From the NCBI GenBank assembly GCA_965644315.1, contig CBFFRQ010000069.1, positions 1,054,001-1,118,000 of the forward strand: DNA of 64,000 nt. Reading direction: 5' to 3'. This document shows, piece by piece, positions 10,572 to 20,825 of the stretch. The position numbers were made by a program, and so were the translations under genes. This DNA comes from Caecitellus pseudoparvulus (Eukaryota; Bigyra: Bicosoecida). Every line of letters begins with the position of its first letter. Within the stretch, counting starts at the first letter, position 1. The notes below the pieces were generated by a model. That model saw only the letters and a list, made by a program, of their open reading frames with translations. It had not been told where the DNA came from and searched no databases.

Positions 10572-13417
10572 TCAGTCGTACAGGTCCTCCTCGTCACCGT
10601 TGTCCCCGCCCACGGCGTTGCCCCCAGCACCCCCCAGCCCGGCACTGCGCATGGTGAAGCGGCCATCTGCCGCCGTCTTGGATGCCTCCTCATCCGTGGT
10701 GATGGTCTGCGTGGCGCCGCCCTGGCGATCTGCCAGGCGCTGCCGGGCCGCCTCGTAGCTGGCCAGGTCCGCTCCTGAGATGGAGGGGCCGCAGTTGGAC
10801 CTGGCGATCTCGAAGGCGCTGGGCTGCACCGCCCACAGGGACGTGTCCTCCCCGCGCTCCATGGCGCTCAGTCGCTGCCGCACAGAGATCTTCACCGCCA
10901 TCTGCACCAGGCCGGCGATGTCGGCGCCCGAGAAGCCATCCGTCGCCTCCGCCAACTTGTCGATGTCCAGGGACGGGTGCACGCGCGTCTTGCGCAGAAC
11001 AGCACGCAAGACGCTGACACGGGCTGGGAAGTCGGGCATGGGCACGTAGATGAGCTGGGACAGGCGGCCCGCTCGCAGGAAGGCGGAGTCCAGTTGGTCA
11101 GGGCGGTTGGTGGCGCCCATCACGAACAGGTTCTTGCGCCCGCCCACGCCGTCGATCTCCGTCAGCAGCTGGTTCACGATGCGGTCGCCGACGCCCCCTG
11201 CAGAGACGGCGCCGCTGCCGCCTCGCTGCTGGGCGATGGAGTCCACCTCGTCGAAGAACAGAATGCAGGGTGACGCCTGGCGGGCTTTGTCAAAGACGTT
11301 GCGGACGTTCTGCTCTGCCTCGCCGAACCACTTGGACAGCAGCTGTGGCCCCTTGATGGCAATGAAGTTGGAGCCGCACTCGCAAGCCATGGCCTTGGCC
11401 AGCAGCGTCTTGCCCGTGCCGGGGGGGCCGTACAGGAGTGCGCCGGAGGGCGGGTCCACCCCCATCTCCGCGTAGAACTCCGGGTTGTTCACGGGCAACT
11501 CCACCATGTCCCGCAGCTCTTGCTTGACGCCTTCCAGGCCGCCAATGTCGTCGAAGGACACCTGTGGCGTCTCCACCACGACGTCCCGCACGAGGGACGG
11601 CGTGACCTTGTCCATGGCAGCGAGGAAGTCCTCGTGCCGAATGGCCAGGGCGTTCATGAACTCCTGCGGCACCTCGTCCTCGTCCAGGTCCAGCAGCGTC
11701 GGCGTGTGCTTGTGGATGGCGTGGATGGCTGCCTTCATGCACAGCGCTTGCAGGTCAGCGCCGACGTAGCCGTGGGTAACGTCCGCCACATGCCCCAAGC
11801 GCACGTCCACCAGCTTGGTCTTCTTCGTCAGGATCTCCAGGATCTCCAGACGGCCGTCTCGGGAGGGCACGGGGATGACAATTTCCGTGTCGAAGCGGCC
11901 AGCGCGGCGCAGGGCCATGTCCAGGGAGTTGGGGCGGTTCGTCGCAGCGATGACCATGAGCCCAGCGTGGGCCTTCAGCCCGTCCATGGCCGTCAGCAGC
12001 GCCGTCACCACCCGGCGCATGTTCTCGTCGCGGGTCTTATCGCGGTCAGGTGCAATGGCGTCGATTTCGTCGATGAAGATGATGGAGGGCGCGTGGGCCT
12101 CCGCCTTGCTGAAGAGGTTCTTGATCTTGCTCTCCGCCTCACCGCGGCCGCCTGAGATGATCTCGGGGCCGTTGATGACGTAGAAGGTGGCCCCACACTC
12201 GTTCGCGATGGCGCGTGCAATGAGGGTCTTGCCACAGCCGGGTGGGCCGTGCATGAGCACTCCCTTGGGCGGCTTCACACCAATGGTGGAGAACAGCTTG
12301 GGGTGCTTGAAGGGCAGCTCCACAGTCTCGCGGATGCGGTGCAGCTGCTCCCGCAGCCCGCCCACGTCCGAGTACCCAACAGCGTTCAGGTCAGCCTCGG
12401 ACTCCTCCTGGGAAATGGGCTGAGGTGCCACCTGCACAGTGGTCTGCTCGGGACCCTCCGCCGTGATGACCTTGCCGAAGGTGTCCTTGCCACCGTTGGG
12501 GGTGACAGCGGTCACCTTCACCCACACGCCGCGGCCCATGAGCACCAGGTCGCCCTTCTTGATCACGCGGGGCTGGGCGGCCTCTGCAAAGTACGGCGCG
12601 ATGACCTCCGCCTCCACGCGGGCCATGGGGATGCCGCCCAGCGTGCCCTCCACCACAGCCAGTTCGGCACGCGTCAAGTTGCGAGGGTGCGCCTGCTTCA
12701 CGACGAGGAACTCGGGCTTCTCTGGTGCGGCCAGGTTGCCCTCCCCGTCACGGTTGCCGCCGGCGCGCACAGTGACTCCCAGGAACTTCTTCGCCTCCTT
12801 CACGCCCAGGTTCTTCAGCACTGCCTCCGGCACGCCAACTTCCGTGTCAGCCAACTCGTCGTCCTCTGCAACCATGGCGATGGTCGAGCGGCGCTTCTTG
12901 CCGATGATCTCCACGTAGTCCCTGTGCACAGCGAGCGAGGAGCGTGAAGCCGAGCACCAGCTGGGCGGCCTCCGCAGCCATCGCACCCTTCGAAGACCTC
13001 CAACTTCTCGTCCATGGCATCACTGTTCAAGAACACCTCAATGGTGTCTGCATCGGGTTTTCGCACGACAGCTGAGAAGGGAGGGCAGGGACGGCGACAT
13101 GTGCAGTAACTGGATCGGCTCGCTGAGTGGAGCCTGCGTTTCGTTCGCGGAGCGAGTCTCAACACGCCAACCGGCGCCGCCTGCGAGAGGCGCCGGCAGC
13201 CCCCCCCCCTACATGCTGGGGTGCCAAGGTACACTCCTCTTGCGCTGTGCCCGGTTCGGCGTGCACAGCCGGCAGGCGCTGGGACTGGCAGGCGGCAGTT
13301 GCCCGAGGCACCCTGTCAGCCCTCTGCACTTCCGCATGTCCACCACGCCAACAGCAGCAGGCACGTACTGAAGCGACCAGGGATCTCCACGCTGGGAGCA
13401 TCACCTGAGGCAGCCAT
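10572..13417 (-). CDS. CDC48: Divergent CDC48/p97 AAA+ ATPase
   Basis: Three exons (13417-13369, 13071-12987, 12921-10572) encode 827 residues. CDC48 hexamers use ATP to extract ubiquitylated proteins from membranes and complexes. The order is an N-domain (EKLEVFEGDYVEIIGKKRR), D1 with GPPGCGKTL and FIDEIDAI (P-loop near 12230), D2 with GPPGTGKTL and FFDEVDSI (P-loop near 11415), and an acidic tail ending DEEDLYD, like the DLY(N/G) tail that binds PUB/PUL cofactors. Both Walker motifs and arginine fingers are intact. It differs from the highly conserved canonical CDC48 in the D1 pore-loop region (GGRGEAES in place of about KLAGES) and in an N-domain insert (GGNRDGEG). The first intron (297 nt) is long for this window. 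The start MAASGDAP gives in-frame continuity into the N-domain. No signal peptide is seen. Confidence 0.9.
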
Positions 13418-13853
13418 GACACTGGTTCAACTAGGCTTCTGCACACGCGTGGCAACTGGCCCGTGGAGAGCTTGATGGGGCGTCTTCTTGCCCGAGCACC
13501 TGCGCGATGCTCGAGGAGGCCGGCGACAGGCAGACGGCACGCTGCTCACGGGGAAATCCAGTGAGCGATGAGCAAAGGATTGGACGCTACAGTCGCGTGG
13601 TACTTGTTTGGCAGCGCTGCAACATTGTTCTGACAGCCATGCGCCAGAGGGGGTGGAGCGAGGCGCGGCCGGGCAAGGCCACCTCCAGCACTTGCTGCAG
13701 CTGTGAAGGGGGGGCGAGTGCCCTTCCTCTCAGCGCCAGCAGAGCCAGTACTGGTGCACTTCTACATGCTGCACCCCACCCCCACCACAGCACCCTCCGC
13801 ACCCTCCTCGCCGTGCACCCCCACTGTCGCTGCGCCGCAAGTGAAACGCAACC
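13418..13853. promoter_or_regulatory. Divergent intergenic region, CDC48 / UAP56
   Basis: 436 nt separate the two outward-facing start codons, so the region must hold both promoters and 5' UTRs. I see no TATA box, repeat or RNA gene. The stretch before UAP56 (about 13770-13850) is C-rich. Confidence 0.45.
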
Positions 13854-15531
13854 ATGGCCGCTGAGCAGAGCACTAAGGTACGCCAGCCGCCCTCGCTGTG
13901 ACCGCCCTCCCCCCACTGCATGCATGGCCAAGTGTGCATTGTGTTCACAGGACCAGGAGGCTGCCCTCCTGGACTACGACGAGGATGAGGAGGCCGACAA
14001 GGGGCCTGAGGAGGCCAAGGACACGAAGTGCGTTTCCGGCCGGCGCAAGCTGGGGCAGTCTGCGCCGGCAGTCACGCGCAGACTGCCGGCGCCGTGCCAC
14101 CGCCACAGTGCCACTCCTTGACATGCCATGGTCCCCAACTTGACTGGTGGGCAGTGAACTGCAAGGATGTGTGCGAGGCGTGTGGAGGTCTGGGCTGCGG
14201 CTCGGCGACGCACGGCTGACACCCCCGCACACCACCGCGCTCGGCTCACAGGGGTGACTACATCGGCGTGAACAGCTCCAGCTTCCGGGACTTCCTGCTG
14301 AAGCCCGAGATCATGCGCTCCATCGTGGACTGCGGCTTCGAGCACCCCTCTCAGGGTGAGTTCTGCGCGCGGTCTGTGGCGTGGTGGCACACACCTCAAA
14401 TCCGCACTGCCGGGCACGCCTCTCCCCTGCGCAGTGCAGCACGAGGCCATCCCCCAGGCCCTCGTGGGCATGGACGTCCTGTGCCAAGCCAAGTCCGGCA
14501 TGGGCAAGACAGCAGTCTTCGTCCTGACCACGCTGAACGTCGTGGAGCCCCAGGACGACGCCGTGCAGGTGGTGGTGCTGTCCCACACCCGTGAGCTGGC
14601 GTACCAGATCGGCAAGGAGTACGAGCGCTTCTCCAAGTACCTGCCCGAAGTGAAGACTGTCGTGGTGTACGGCGGCGTGAAGCGCACGCAGCATGCTGCG
14701 GCGTTGAAGGAGACCAAGCCCTCCATCCTCGTCGGCACGCCTGGCCGTGTCATCGACCTCATCGAGCACAAGGAGCTGGACCTGTCCAAGGTCAAGTACT
14801 TCGTCGTGGACGAGTGCGACAAGATGCTGGAGTCCATGGACATGCGCCGCCAGGTGCAGAAGGTGTTCCTGGAGACGCCCGTGCAGAAGCAGGTGATGAT
14901 GTACAGCGCGACGCTGTCCACAGACGTCCGGGGTGTCTGCCGCAAGTTCATGAACGACCCCCTGGAGATCTTCATCGAGGACGAGCGCAAGCTGACCCTG
15001 CACGGCCTCGTGCAGTACTTCGCCAAGTTGAAGCCGGAGGAGAAGAACTTGAAGCTGACCAACCTGCTTGATGCACTCGACTTCAACCAGGTGGTCATCT
15101 TCGTCTCCACCGCCGCCCGCGCCCGGGAGCTGGACCGCCTGCTGAAGGACTGCAACTTCCCCTCCATCCACATCCACGGCGGCATGCGCCAGGAGGACCG
15201 CATCAAGCAGTACAACGCCTTCCGCACCAACCAGGCCCGCATCCTGGTGTCCACCAACCTCTTCGGCCGCGGCATTGACATCGAGCGTGTCAACATCGTC
15301 ATCAACTACGACTTCCCCTCCCAGGAGGACAAGTCTGGGGAGGCCGCCTCGGACCAGTACCTGCACCGCGTCGGGCGTGCAGGGCGCTTCGGCACCAAGG
15401 GCCTCGCCATCAGCTTCGTCTCCACCCCCGAGGACGAGAAGGCGCTGGAGGAGGTGCAGAGCCGCTTCGAGGTCAAGGTGCCTGAGCTGCCCGACAAGAT
15501 CGACACTGACGCCTACATGAAGCAGTACTGA
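13854..15531 (+). CDS. UAP56: UAP56/Sub2/DDX39 DECD-box RNA helicase
   Basis: Four exons (13854-13877, 13951-14027, 14252-14355, 14435-15531) encode 433 residues, close to the 425-430 usual for the family. It acts in spliceosome assembly and, with THO/TREX, in mRNA export from the nucleus. Motifs are [12 protein letters not shown] (motif I), the family-specific [10 protein letters not shown] (DECD box), YSATLS (motif III), [14 protein letters not shown] (motif V) and [12 protein letters not shown] (motif VI), all intact. The characteristic FRDFLLKPE and CGFEHPS(E/Q)VQHE Q-motif segment spans intron 3, which fixes that junction. All introns fall in the first 69 codons. It is divergently arranged with CDC48. 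Confidence 0.97.
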
Positions 15532-15611
15532 GGTGGAGGGTGGCTGTCGCCGAATGCAGCAACTTGCGCCGTGCGCGGGAGAGTGTGCATTGACCACGGA
15601 CGCTGCCCCCC

Positions 15612-16201
15612 TCACTCAGTGTAGCACGCGAACAGCATGGCGCTGCACCACAGGGACTCCTGCGAGACAGCGCACGGAGCGGCAGGGTGTGTGCCTCGCG
15701 CATCAGCAAGCCCCTTCGCCGGCGCCTTACATTCTTGAAGCTGTAGGAGCTGTAGTTGTCATTGTCGGTGTCCCACAGGCACCTGCTGGCGACGCGCACT
15801 CCCTGCTTCTTCACTTCCCCCAGGGTAACCTGCACGACGTACTTGTACCGGCTCAGCGCCAAGTCTGGCGCAGAGAGGGGGGAGCGGGGTGCCAGCAGGA
15901 AACGCCAGCAGCACCAGGCGCACGCCCCGCCGCACCTTTGCAGGCTTCCTTGATGCGCTGCGTGATTTCCACCGTCCACCTCGTTTCATCTTCGTTGTTC
16001 CAAACCTTGTCTGTCAGCGACTCGTCCACGACAGCCTTGCAGATGGCGTCCCCGACACTTTTGCGAAACCTGCGCCGTTGAGAAATGTCGTGGACAGCGC
16101 TGCCACCCTGCACGCTGGGCCTCCACGCACTTCCCGTCAGGGGCTGGATCTGTGCGGTACGTTGGCTGCACCGTCACCATGCCCTCCTCCTCGTATGCCA
16201 T
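15612..16201 (-). CDS. Tctex1/DYNLT-type dynein light chain
   Basis: Four exons (16201-16131, 16069-15936, 15864-15731, 15659-15612) encode 128 residues. Tctex-type light chains bind dynein intermediate chains and cargo in cytoplasmic and axonemal dyneins. The fold's features are IKEACKDLALSRYKYVV (helix into first strand), VTLGE, CLWDTDNDNYSSYSF and the hydrophobic last strand. The last strand is supplied by a 48-nt terminal exon (ESLWCSAMLFACYTE), without which the protein would be truncated. Cytoplasmic or axonemal use cannot be told from sequence. A dynein heavy chain lies 31 kb away. Confidence 0.88.
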
Positions 16202-16423
16202 GGTGAAAGTCTGCCGCCTCGGACTGTGCGTCGGCCGGCCCCTGGCGCTGCAGTGCGCTGGCGCAGGCTGGCGTTCCCCCGGGCGCAGAGCCCCACTGCT
16301 GAGCACAGGCGGCGCACAAACACGTCCAAAGACAGCCTTGTGGCGTGTCTTGGCAGTGCGCTGTGCGGAAGTGATGAATTGGTGTGCTAGGATCGAAGTG
16401 CCGCGAGGGGCGGCTGGAGCTGC

Positions 16424-18793
16424 TCAAATGAGCTCAGCGTTCAGGTTGTCCAGGATGATGCCCTTCTTCAGCAGCGTGAGGTCATCCCCCCGCACCTGCA
16501 AGGCGGGCACGTCCCCTCGCTGCAGCTCCTCCAGCCACTTGCAGGCATAGCGCTGGCTCAGTCCCAGCACGCCGCCGTTGATGACGTAGGTGGAGATGGG
16601 GCCGGTGTCCTCGCCTGCCTCGCTGGCCTGCACTGCCTCCACCACCTCCTGGCGCCACTTGGAGCGCACGGCGCCCTCTGATTCAGCCAGCAGCGCCAGC
16701 GTCTTGTCGCACACCGTCTTTGCCTGCAGCTGCTGCTCCAGCACCCGCCCAGCAAGCCCCGCCTGCTGCACAGTCACCTCCTCCGTATCCGGCACCAACC
16801 TGCGAGCTGAATGGTCTTGCAGGTGCTGTGGCAGGGCCAACAGCTCTCGGGGGATGCGCCCGCGGACCATGAGGTTGAAGGGGACGTAGGGGGGGCAAAA
16901 GCGCTCCCTCACGTGGGCGTACAGGGCTGCCAGGGTCGTGCTCAAGTTCACGATGAGCGTCGCGGTGGGCGGCTGTGCGGGGTTGTGCAGGGGATTGAAC
17001 AAGTCCACGCGCACTTTCCCCGCGGGGGCTCCTTCATCAAAAGGCTGTACCCGCTCACCTGCAGCCGCCGACAGCGCCACGGCATCTGCCGCCCGGCGCT
17101 GCTCCGAACGCCACGCAGTGAAGGCGGCGCGGTCTGCCTCGTGTCGAGCTGCCGCCTTGGCTGCAGCACCGCGCAGATCGCTCGGATCGGCAGCAGCGCC
17201 AGGGGCAGCCGCGTCGTGTTTGCCAGCCTCGGGGCCCCAGCGCCCTGGCTGGCTGCTGTGCCTGGACAGGGCAGGGTTTGCTGAAGGCAAGCGAGAGAGG
17301 GGGACGCCGCCGGCATGGTCAACCGGGGAGCCCTGTGACGTCCCCGTGGAGGCCTGGTGTGTCAGGGGTGGCGCGGGGGGGAGAGCTGAGACATCTGCTG
17401 TGGAGATGAGGGCGGCGTCCACATCCAAGTCTGTGGCGATGGGCTTGTCGAACTTGATGCCCAGGTCCACCCAGTGCGAGCCGACCCAGGGACACACCGC
17501 CGCAGCCTCGGGTGTGACAGATGTGATGAGGAAGTGCTGTGTGTCACTGAACACCTGCACGGGGATGGTCAGCCCAGGTTGCAGAGTCGTGTAGTTTTGC
17601 AGGGCAGCCTGCAGCACCATGCTGTGGTCCACCTCCAGGGCTGCGAAAGACGACGACACCGCCTGCAGCTTCAGGGCAATGGCTCGAGGCAGCTCCACGG
17701 GCTTCAGCTGCACCTCCATGCACTGCGGCACGTGCAGCTGCGCCCACAGCCAGTCCGGGAGGATGGCCATGTTCTCTTCTGGCGCAGAGAAGGACGCGCC
17801 GCAGTACACGCGGACGCCAGACGGAGCAGTCACCTCAAATGTGAGTGCCTGGGTGCCTAGGATGGTGTCGTCGGTCAGGCGCTGCAGAATGCTGCTGTGC
17901 AGCTCGATCTTGTCCGAGTGCTCGAAGCGGTCCGGGAAGCTGTCCATCACGCCCGCCATCATGGCAAAGGTGCGGGACATGGCGATGAAGGACCGGTCGG
18001 TAGTCATGCTAGAAATCTTGGGCATGGCCACACGCCGAAGCAGGCGCGCCCTCGCCAGCTCGTGGGCGCTGGAGGGGTACTCGGAGCTGGTGCTCCAGCG
18101 CAGCTGTGGGCTGCACTGGGCGATGTGTGCGCGCAGCCAGGACAGGAGCTGCACCATGGTGAACCTTGATGACCAGCCTTCTGGGAACAGCACAGGCATG
18201 GCGGGAGCCCCCATGTCGAACCCGCCTGTGCAGGGTTGAAAGATCGGGCGCACCACTCGCAGCACCGGCGGGGCCGCAGGGTAGTCATCTGGGAAGGTCG
18301 CCTGCACCTCCACAAGCTCATGGGCTCCCTGCATGTGGCCAGCATGTCGTTTGAGCGCGTGGTCCATCTGCAACACGGTGCGAGGGGTCATGGTGTGGCA
18401 AGGGCAAGTCCCTGTGCGAAGGCGTGGTGGCGGCGAAACGCTGCTTGGCACACGCACCGACTGCCCTGCTTCGCAGTCCAGGGCAAAGTTCTGCAGGCCT
18501 ATCACCCACACAGAGGAGCTCCGACTAGATTCCCTCACTCGCACGCCGCCAATGCCCACCAGGCGGGACGCCTGCAGAAGGCTCAGCTCGGCCGCCACTC
18601 GTGGCGTGTGCTCTGTCGTTGCCCGCACTTGCTCAGCAGCAGCGGCCTCTGCATCGCCCTCGGAGTCCTCCCCTTCGTCCATGGCCTGGCTACCATACCC
18701 TACAGCCCCCGATTCATCTTTCCCGTCATCGGATGAGTCGGGAAGGTCGTACTCGTACCCGTCCTCACTCAGGAAATAGTCACTGCTGGCCAT
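16424..18793 (-). CDS. E2-like (UEV, UBE2Q-type)-UFD1-UBX fusion, putative CDC48 cofactor
   Basis: One frame of 789 codons with a probable in-frame 90-nt intron (18457-18368), giving 759 residues. The acidic N-terminus (about residues 1-60) is followed by an E2 fold of UBE2Q type: FPDDYPAAPPVLRVVRPIF, then GFDMGAPAMPVLFPEGWSS. Where UBE2Q has its catalytic Cys (ALCMELL) this protein has AMPVLF, so it looks like an inactive UEV. Next is a UFD1 double-psi barrel region (DKIELHSSILQRL, ENMAILPDWLW, VQLKPVELP, AALQNYTTL, TPEAAAVCPW), the part that binds ubiquitin chains beside CDC48-NPL4. A Ser/Pro linker leads to a UBX-like fold (NLMVRGRIPRELL ... TVQQAGLAGRVL) and a helical tail. UFD1 and UBX modules both point to CDC48 binding. 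UFD1 is convincing, UEV good, UBX moderate. Confidence 0.8.
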   Translation of the reverse strand: MASSDYFLSEDGYEYDLPDSSDDGKDESGAVGYGSQAMDEGEDSEGDAEAAAAEQVRATTEHTPRVAAELSLLQASRLVGIGGVRVRESSRSSSVWVIGLQNFALDCEAGQSVRVPSSVSPPPRLRTGTCPCHTMTPRTVLQMDHALKRHAGHMQGAHELVEVQATFPDDYPAAPPVLRVVRPIFQPCTGGFDMGAPAMPVLFPEGWSSRFTMVQLLSWLRAHIAQCSPQLRWSTSSEYPSSAHELARARLLRRVAMPKISSMTTDRSFIAMSRTFAMMAGVMDSFPDRFEHSDKIELHSSILQRLTDDTILGTQALTFEVTAPSGVRVYCGASFSAPEENMAILPDWLWAQLHVPQCMEVQLKPVELPRAIALKLQAVSSSFAALEVDHSMVLQAALQNYTTLQPGLTIPVQVFSDTQHFLITSVTPEAAAVCPWVGSHWVDLGIKFDKPIATDLDVDAALISTADVSALPPAPPLTHQASTGTSQGSPVDHAGGVPLSRLPSANPALSRHSSQPGRWGPEAGKHDAAAPGAAADPSDLRGAAAKAAARHEADRAAFTAWRSEQRRAADAVALSAAAGERVQPFDEGAPAGKVRVDLFNPLHNPAQPPTATLIVNLSTTLAALYAHVRERFCPPYVPFNLMVRGRIPRELLALPQHLQDHSARRLVPDTEEVTVQQAGLAGRVLEQQLQAKTVCDKTLALLAESEGAVRSKWRQEVVEAVQASEAGEDTGPISTYVINGGVLGLSQRYACKWLEELQRGDVPALQVRGDDLTLLKKGIILDNLNAELI

Positions 18794-18918
18794 GCTGGAG
18801 TGCAGCGCTTGCCACGGAGCCCACGGCTGCGCTGGCGCCTCCCAGACACGACTGTGCGCAAGGGGAATGCTGCTGCCTCATGCAGTGTTGTTGACCTGGT
18901 GCGATGACATGCGTTGAA

Positions 18919-20079
18919 TTATGCTGGGAGGCCACAGTGTGCCTGAGCGTGGGGGCTGCAGTCGGCAGGGCCAGCGCTTGCTCCCTCTCCTGCCTCTGCC
19001 ACGCCACCGAAGGGGAAGCAAGGCAGGCCAAGCAAGGGCTCGCCCAGGACCAAGGCGAGCAGAAACAGCACCCACCCTGACAAGGCGCAGAGGACGACGT
19101 GCAGGTCTGCCCGCAGCAGCCCGCCACCCCGCCGCAGCACCCAAGCCTGCACGGAGGCAAGAGCAGGCTGGGGCGGCCGCTGCAGCGCCGCCTCTGCCGC
19201 AGCGCCGTGCGCACCCCACCTGTCAGCCTCATATCGATCGGCCACACGCTGTAGCACCTGCCTGAGCTGGGCCTTGAACCTGGGCCCCGCCTCCCCTGCC
19301 AGCTCGTCCACCAGGTGTGGCCCGAAAATGGAGTCAGGGTGCCGCAACGCATCCAGCGCTTCAGATGACATGTTGAGAATGGCGCCACGGGGATCCGTCG
19401 CTCCGGCTGGGAGACCCCCAGAAAGTCTGGGTGGTGGTGCCGAGGCAGGCACCCCGGCCGCTGCCTGGCGCCTGGACGCCACCTCAGCCAGTAGCCCGCC
19501 GTTGAATGGCAGGCTGGGCAGGGAGCTCCCTGAGCCGTCAAAGTCTGACAGGTCCAAGCCCAGGTGTGCATACTGAGCTTCATACTCTTGTGCTGTGAGG
19601 AACATCTCCAGCTTGTCCAGGTCCTTCACCAGGCGCCCTTCGGGGCTGCTCTTGTGCTCGTACTGCAGCCACAGTGCCTGCAGGCGCTTGCCAGCATCTG
19701 AGTGCCACCCGATCGCTGCTCGCAACGTGCGCATGGCACATGCTTCCACCACCCGTTTTGCATCCTTAGACAATCCATCTCTTGGTGTGATGTCACCCAC
19801 CAAGGCCTCCGCCATGTCGTGCACGATGGCAATTTGCACGGCCTCTGCCACGTCCAATTTCCGCTCGCAAGAGGGGCCAACAAGCACGGCAGCAATGGCC
19901 ATGCGCCAGCTGTGGTCTGCGATGGACTCTGGGTGGGGCACATGGTGCTGAAACCACCCCGTTCGCTTGTTGCTCTTCAGCAGGGACAGCAGCGTCAGGG
20001 CGTCAACGATGCCCGCAGCACTGGTGCCGGCGCTATGCCTCCAACTCCTGCCCTGGCCTGCCTTGCCAAGACCCTCCAT
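18919..20079 (-). CDS. HD-domain phosphohydrolase (HDDC2/YfbR-like) with C-terminal membrane segment
   Basis: 386 residues, no intron needed. The N-terminal half matches HDDC2/YfbR-type 5'-deoxynucleotidases: PESIADHSWRMAI (first His), IVHDMAEALVGDI (HD pair) and LVKDLDKLEMFLTAQEYE (distal Asp), so all metal ligands are present. It probably dephosphorylates (deoxy)nucleoside monophosphates. HDDC2 proteins end near 200 residues. Here about 190 more follow: a Gly/Pro linker, a helical region (ELAGEAGPRFKAQLRQVLQR) and a strongly hydrophobic span (LHVVLCALSGWVLFLLALVL) about 50 residues from the end, suggesting a membrane-anchored enzyme. The first in-frame ATG is used. Whether the tail is really translated is the main doubt. 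Confidence 0.82.
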   Translation of the reverse strand: MEGLGKAGQGRSWRHSAGTSAAGIVDALTLLSLLKSNKRTGWFQHHVPHPESIADHSWRMAIAAVLVGPSCERKLDVAEAVQIAIVHDMAEALVGDITPRDGLSKDAKRVVEACAMRTLRAAIGWHSDAGKRLQALWLQYEHKSSPEGRLVKDLDKLEMFLTAQEYEAQYAHLGLDLSDFDGSGSSLPSLPFNGGLLAEVASRRQAAAGVPASAPPPRLSGGLPAGATDPRGAILNMSSEALDALRHPDSIFGPHLVDELAGEAGPRFKAQLRQVLQRVADRYEADRWGAHGAAAEAALQRPPQPALASVQAWVLRRGGGLLRADLHVVLCALSGWVLFLLALVLGEPLLGLPCFPFGGVAEAGEGASAGPADCSPHAQAHCGLPA

Positions 20080-20414
20080 CCTACAGGCACCTGTCGCGCA
20101 CAGTGCCTGTAGCACCTCTCACAAACGTTGCCGTGAGTGCTGGGGTTGGAGTGGGGTGTGCTGAAGGCGCCCCAATGCTGTGCTGCAGTAGACTCCCACC
20201 CATAGCAAGCGCTTGGACTGCAGCCGAGTACGATGCAGGGGGGGAGTGTGTAAGTTAACGCAGCAGGTGCCCAGTGCAAGGCGCAGGTCGAGTGAATTCG
20301 CGGCTCAAACAGGAGGGGGCGGGGGGGTGCCAGGCTGGCGCAAGCACACGTGCTGGAAGCACCCGCCCGCTTTGCCCATGCTCAACACACGTGGGGGCGG
20401 GCCTGGATGGGGCA
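20080..20414. other. Intergenic gap upstream of the HD hydrolase
   Basis: 335 nt between the HD gene start and the stop of the Ala/Glu-rich gene, both on the minus strand. It should hold the HD promoter and the neighbour's 3' UTR. A short G-run (about 20310-20330) is the only notable feature. Confidence 0.4.
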
Positions 20415-20825
20415 TCACTCCTCTGCGGTGGTGGCAGCCTCTGCCTCGGCCTCGACAGCCTCCGCCTCGGTCTTGGCGGCCTCCGCCTCGGTCGTGGCAG
20501 CCTCAATGTCCTCCTCCACGGCCTCCCCGACCTTCTTTGCGCCAGAGGAAGCCTCCTTCGCGGCAGCCTCACCCTCGGCGGCAGCGCCAGAGGCCTCAGC
20601 GGCGACGGCATCTGCGCCTTCAGCAGCAGCTGCTTCAGTTGTGGCGGCGGCCTCCGTGCCTTCGGTGGCGACAGCGTCGGCAGCGTCGGTGGCATCGGCC
20701 GCTGCGGAATCTGCAGCAGTGCTGGCGTCAGCTGCGGCTTCACTGGCGGCAGTCTCCCCGGCATCAGTCTTGTCCTGCACAGCAGCCTCGACGTCAGTCT
20801 TCACATCCTCGGCGGCAACTTCGCC
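20415..20825 (-). repeat. Low-complexity Ala/Glu coding tract
   Basis: Imperfect repeats of GCx/GAx codons across exon 2 of the putative myristoylated protein. They are degenerate at third positions, so they look selected as protein rather than as a recent DNA expansion. Confidence 0.7.

Noticed and set aside
10572-13417. CDC48 as a plastid-import (symbiont ERAD-like) component
   Set aside because: The modelled N-terminus shows no signal or transit peptide, and the DLYD-type tail is that of the general CDC48 cofactor-binding end.
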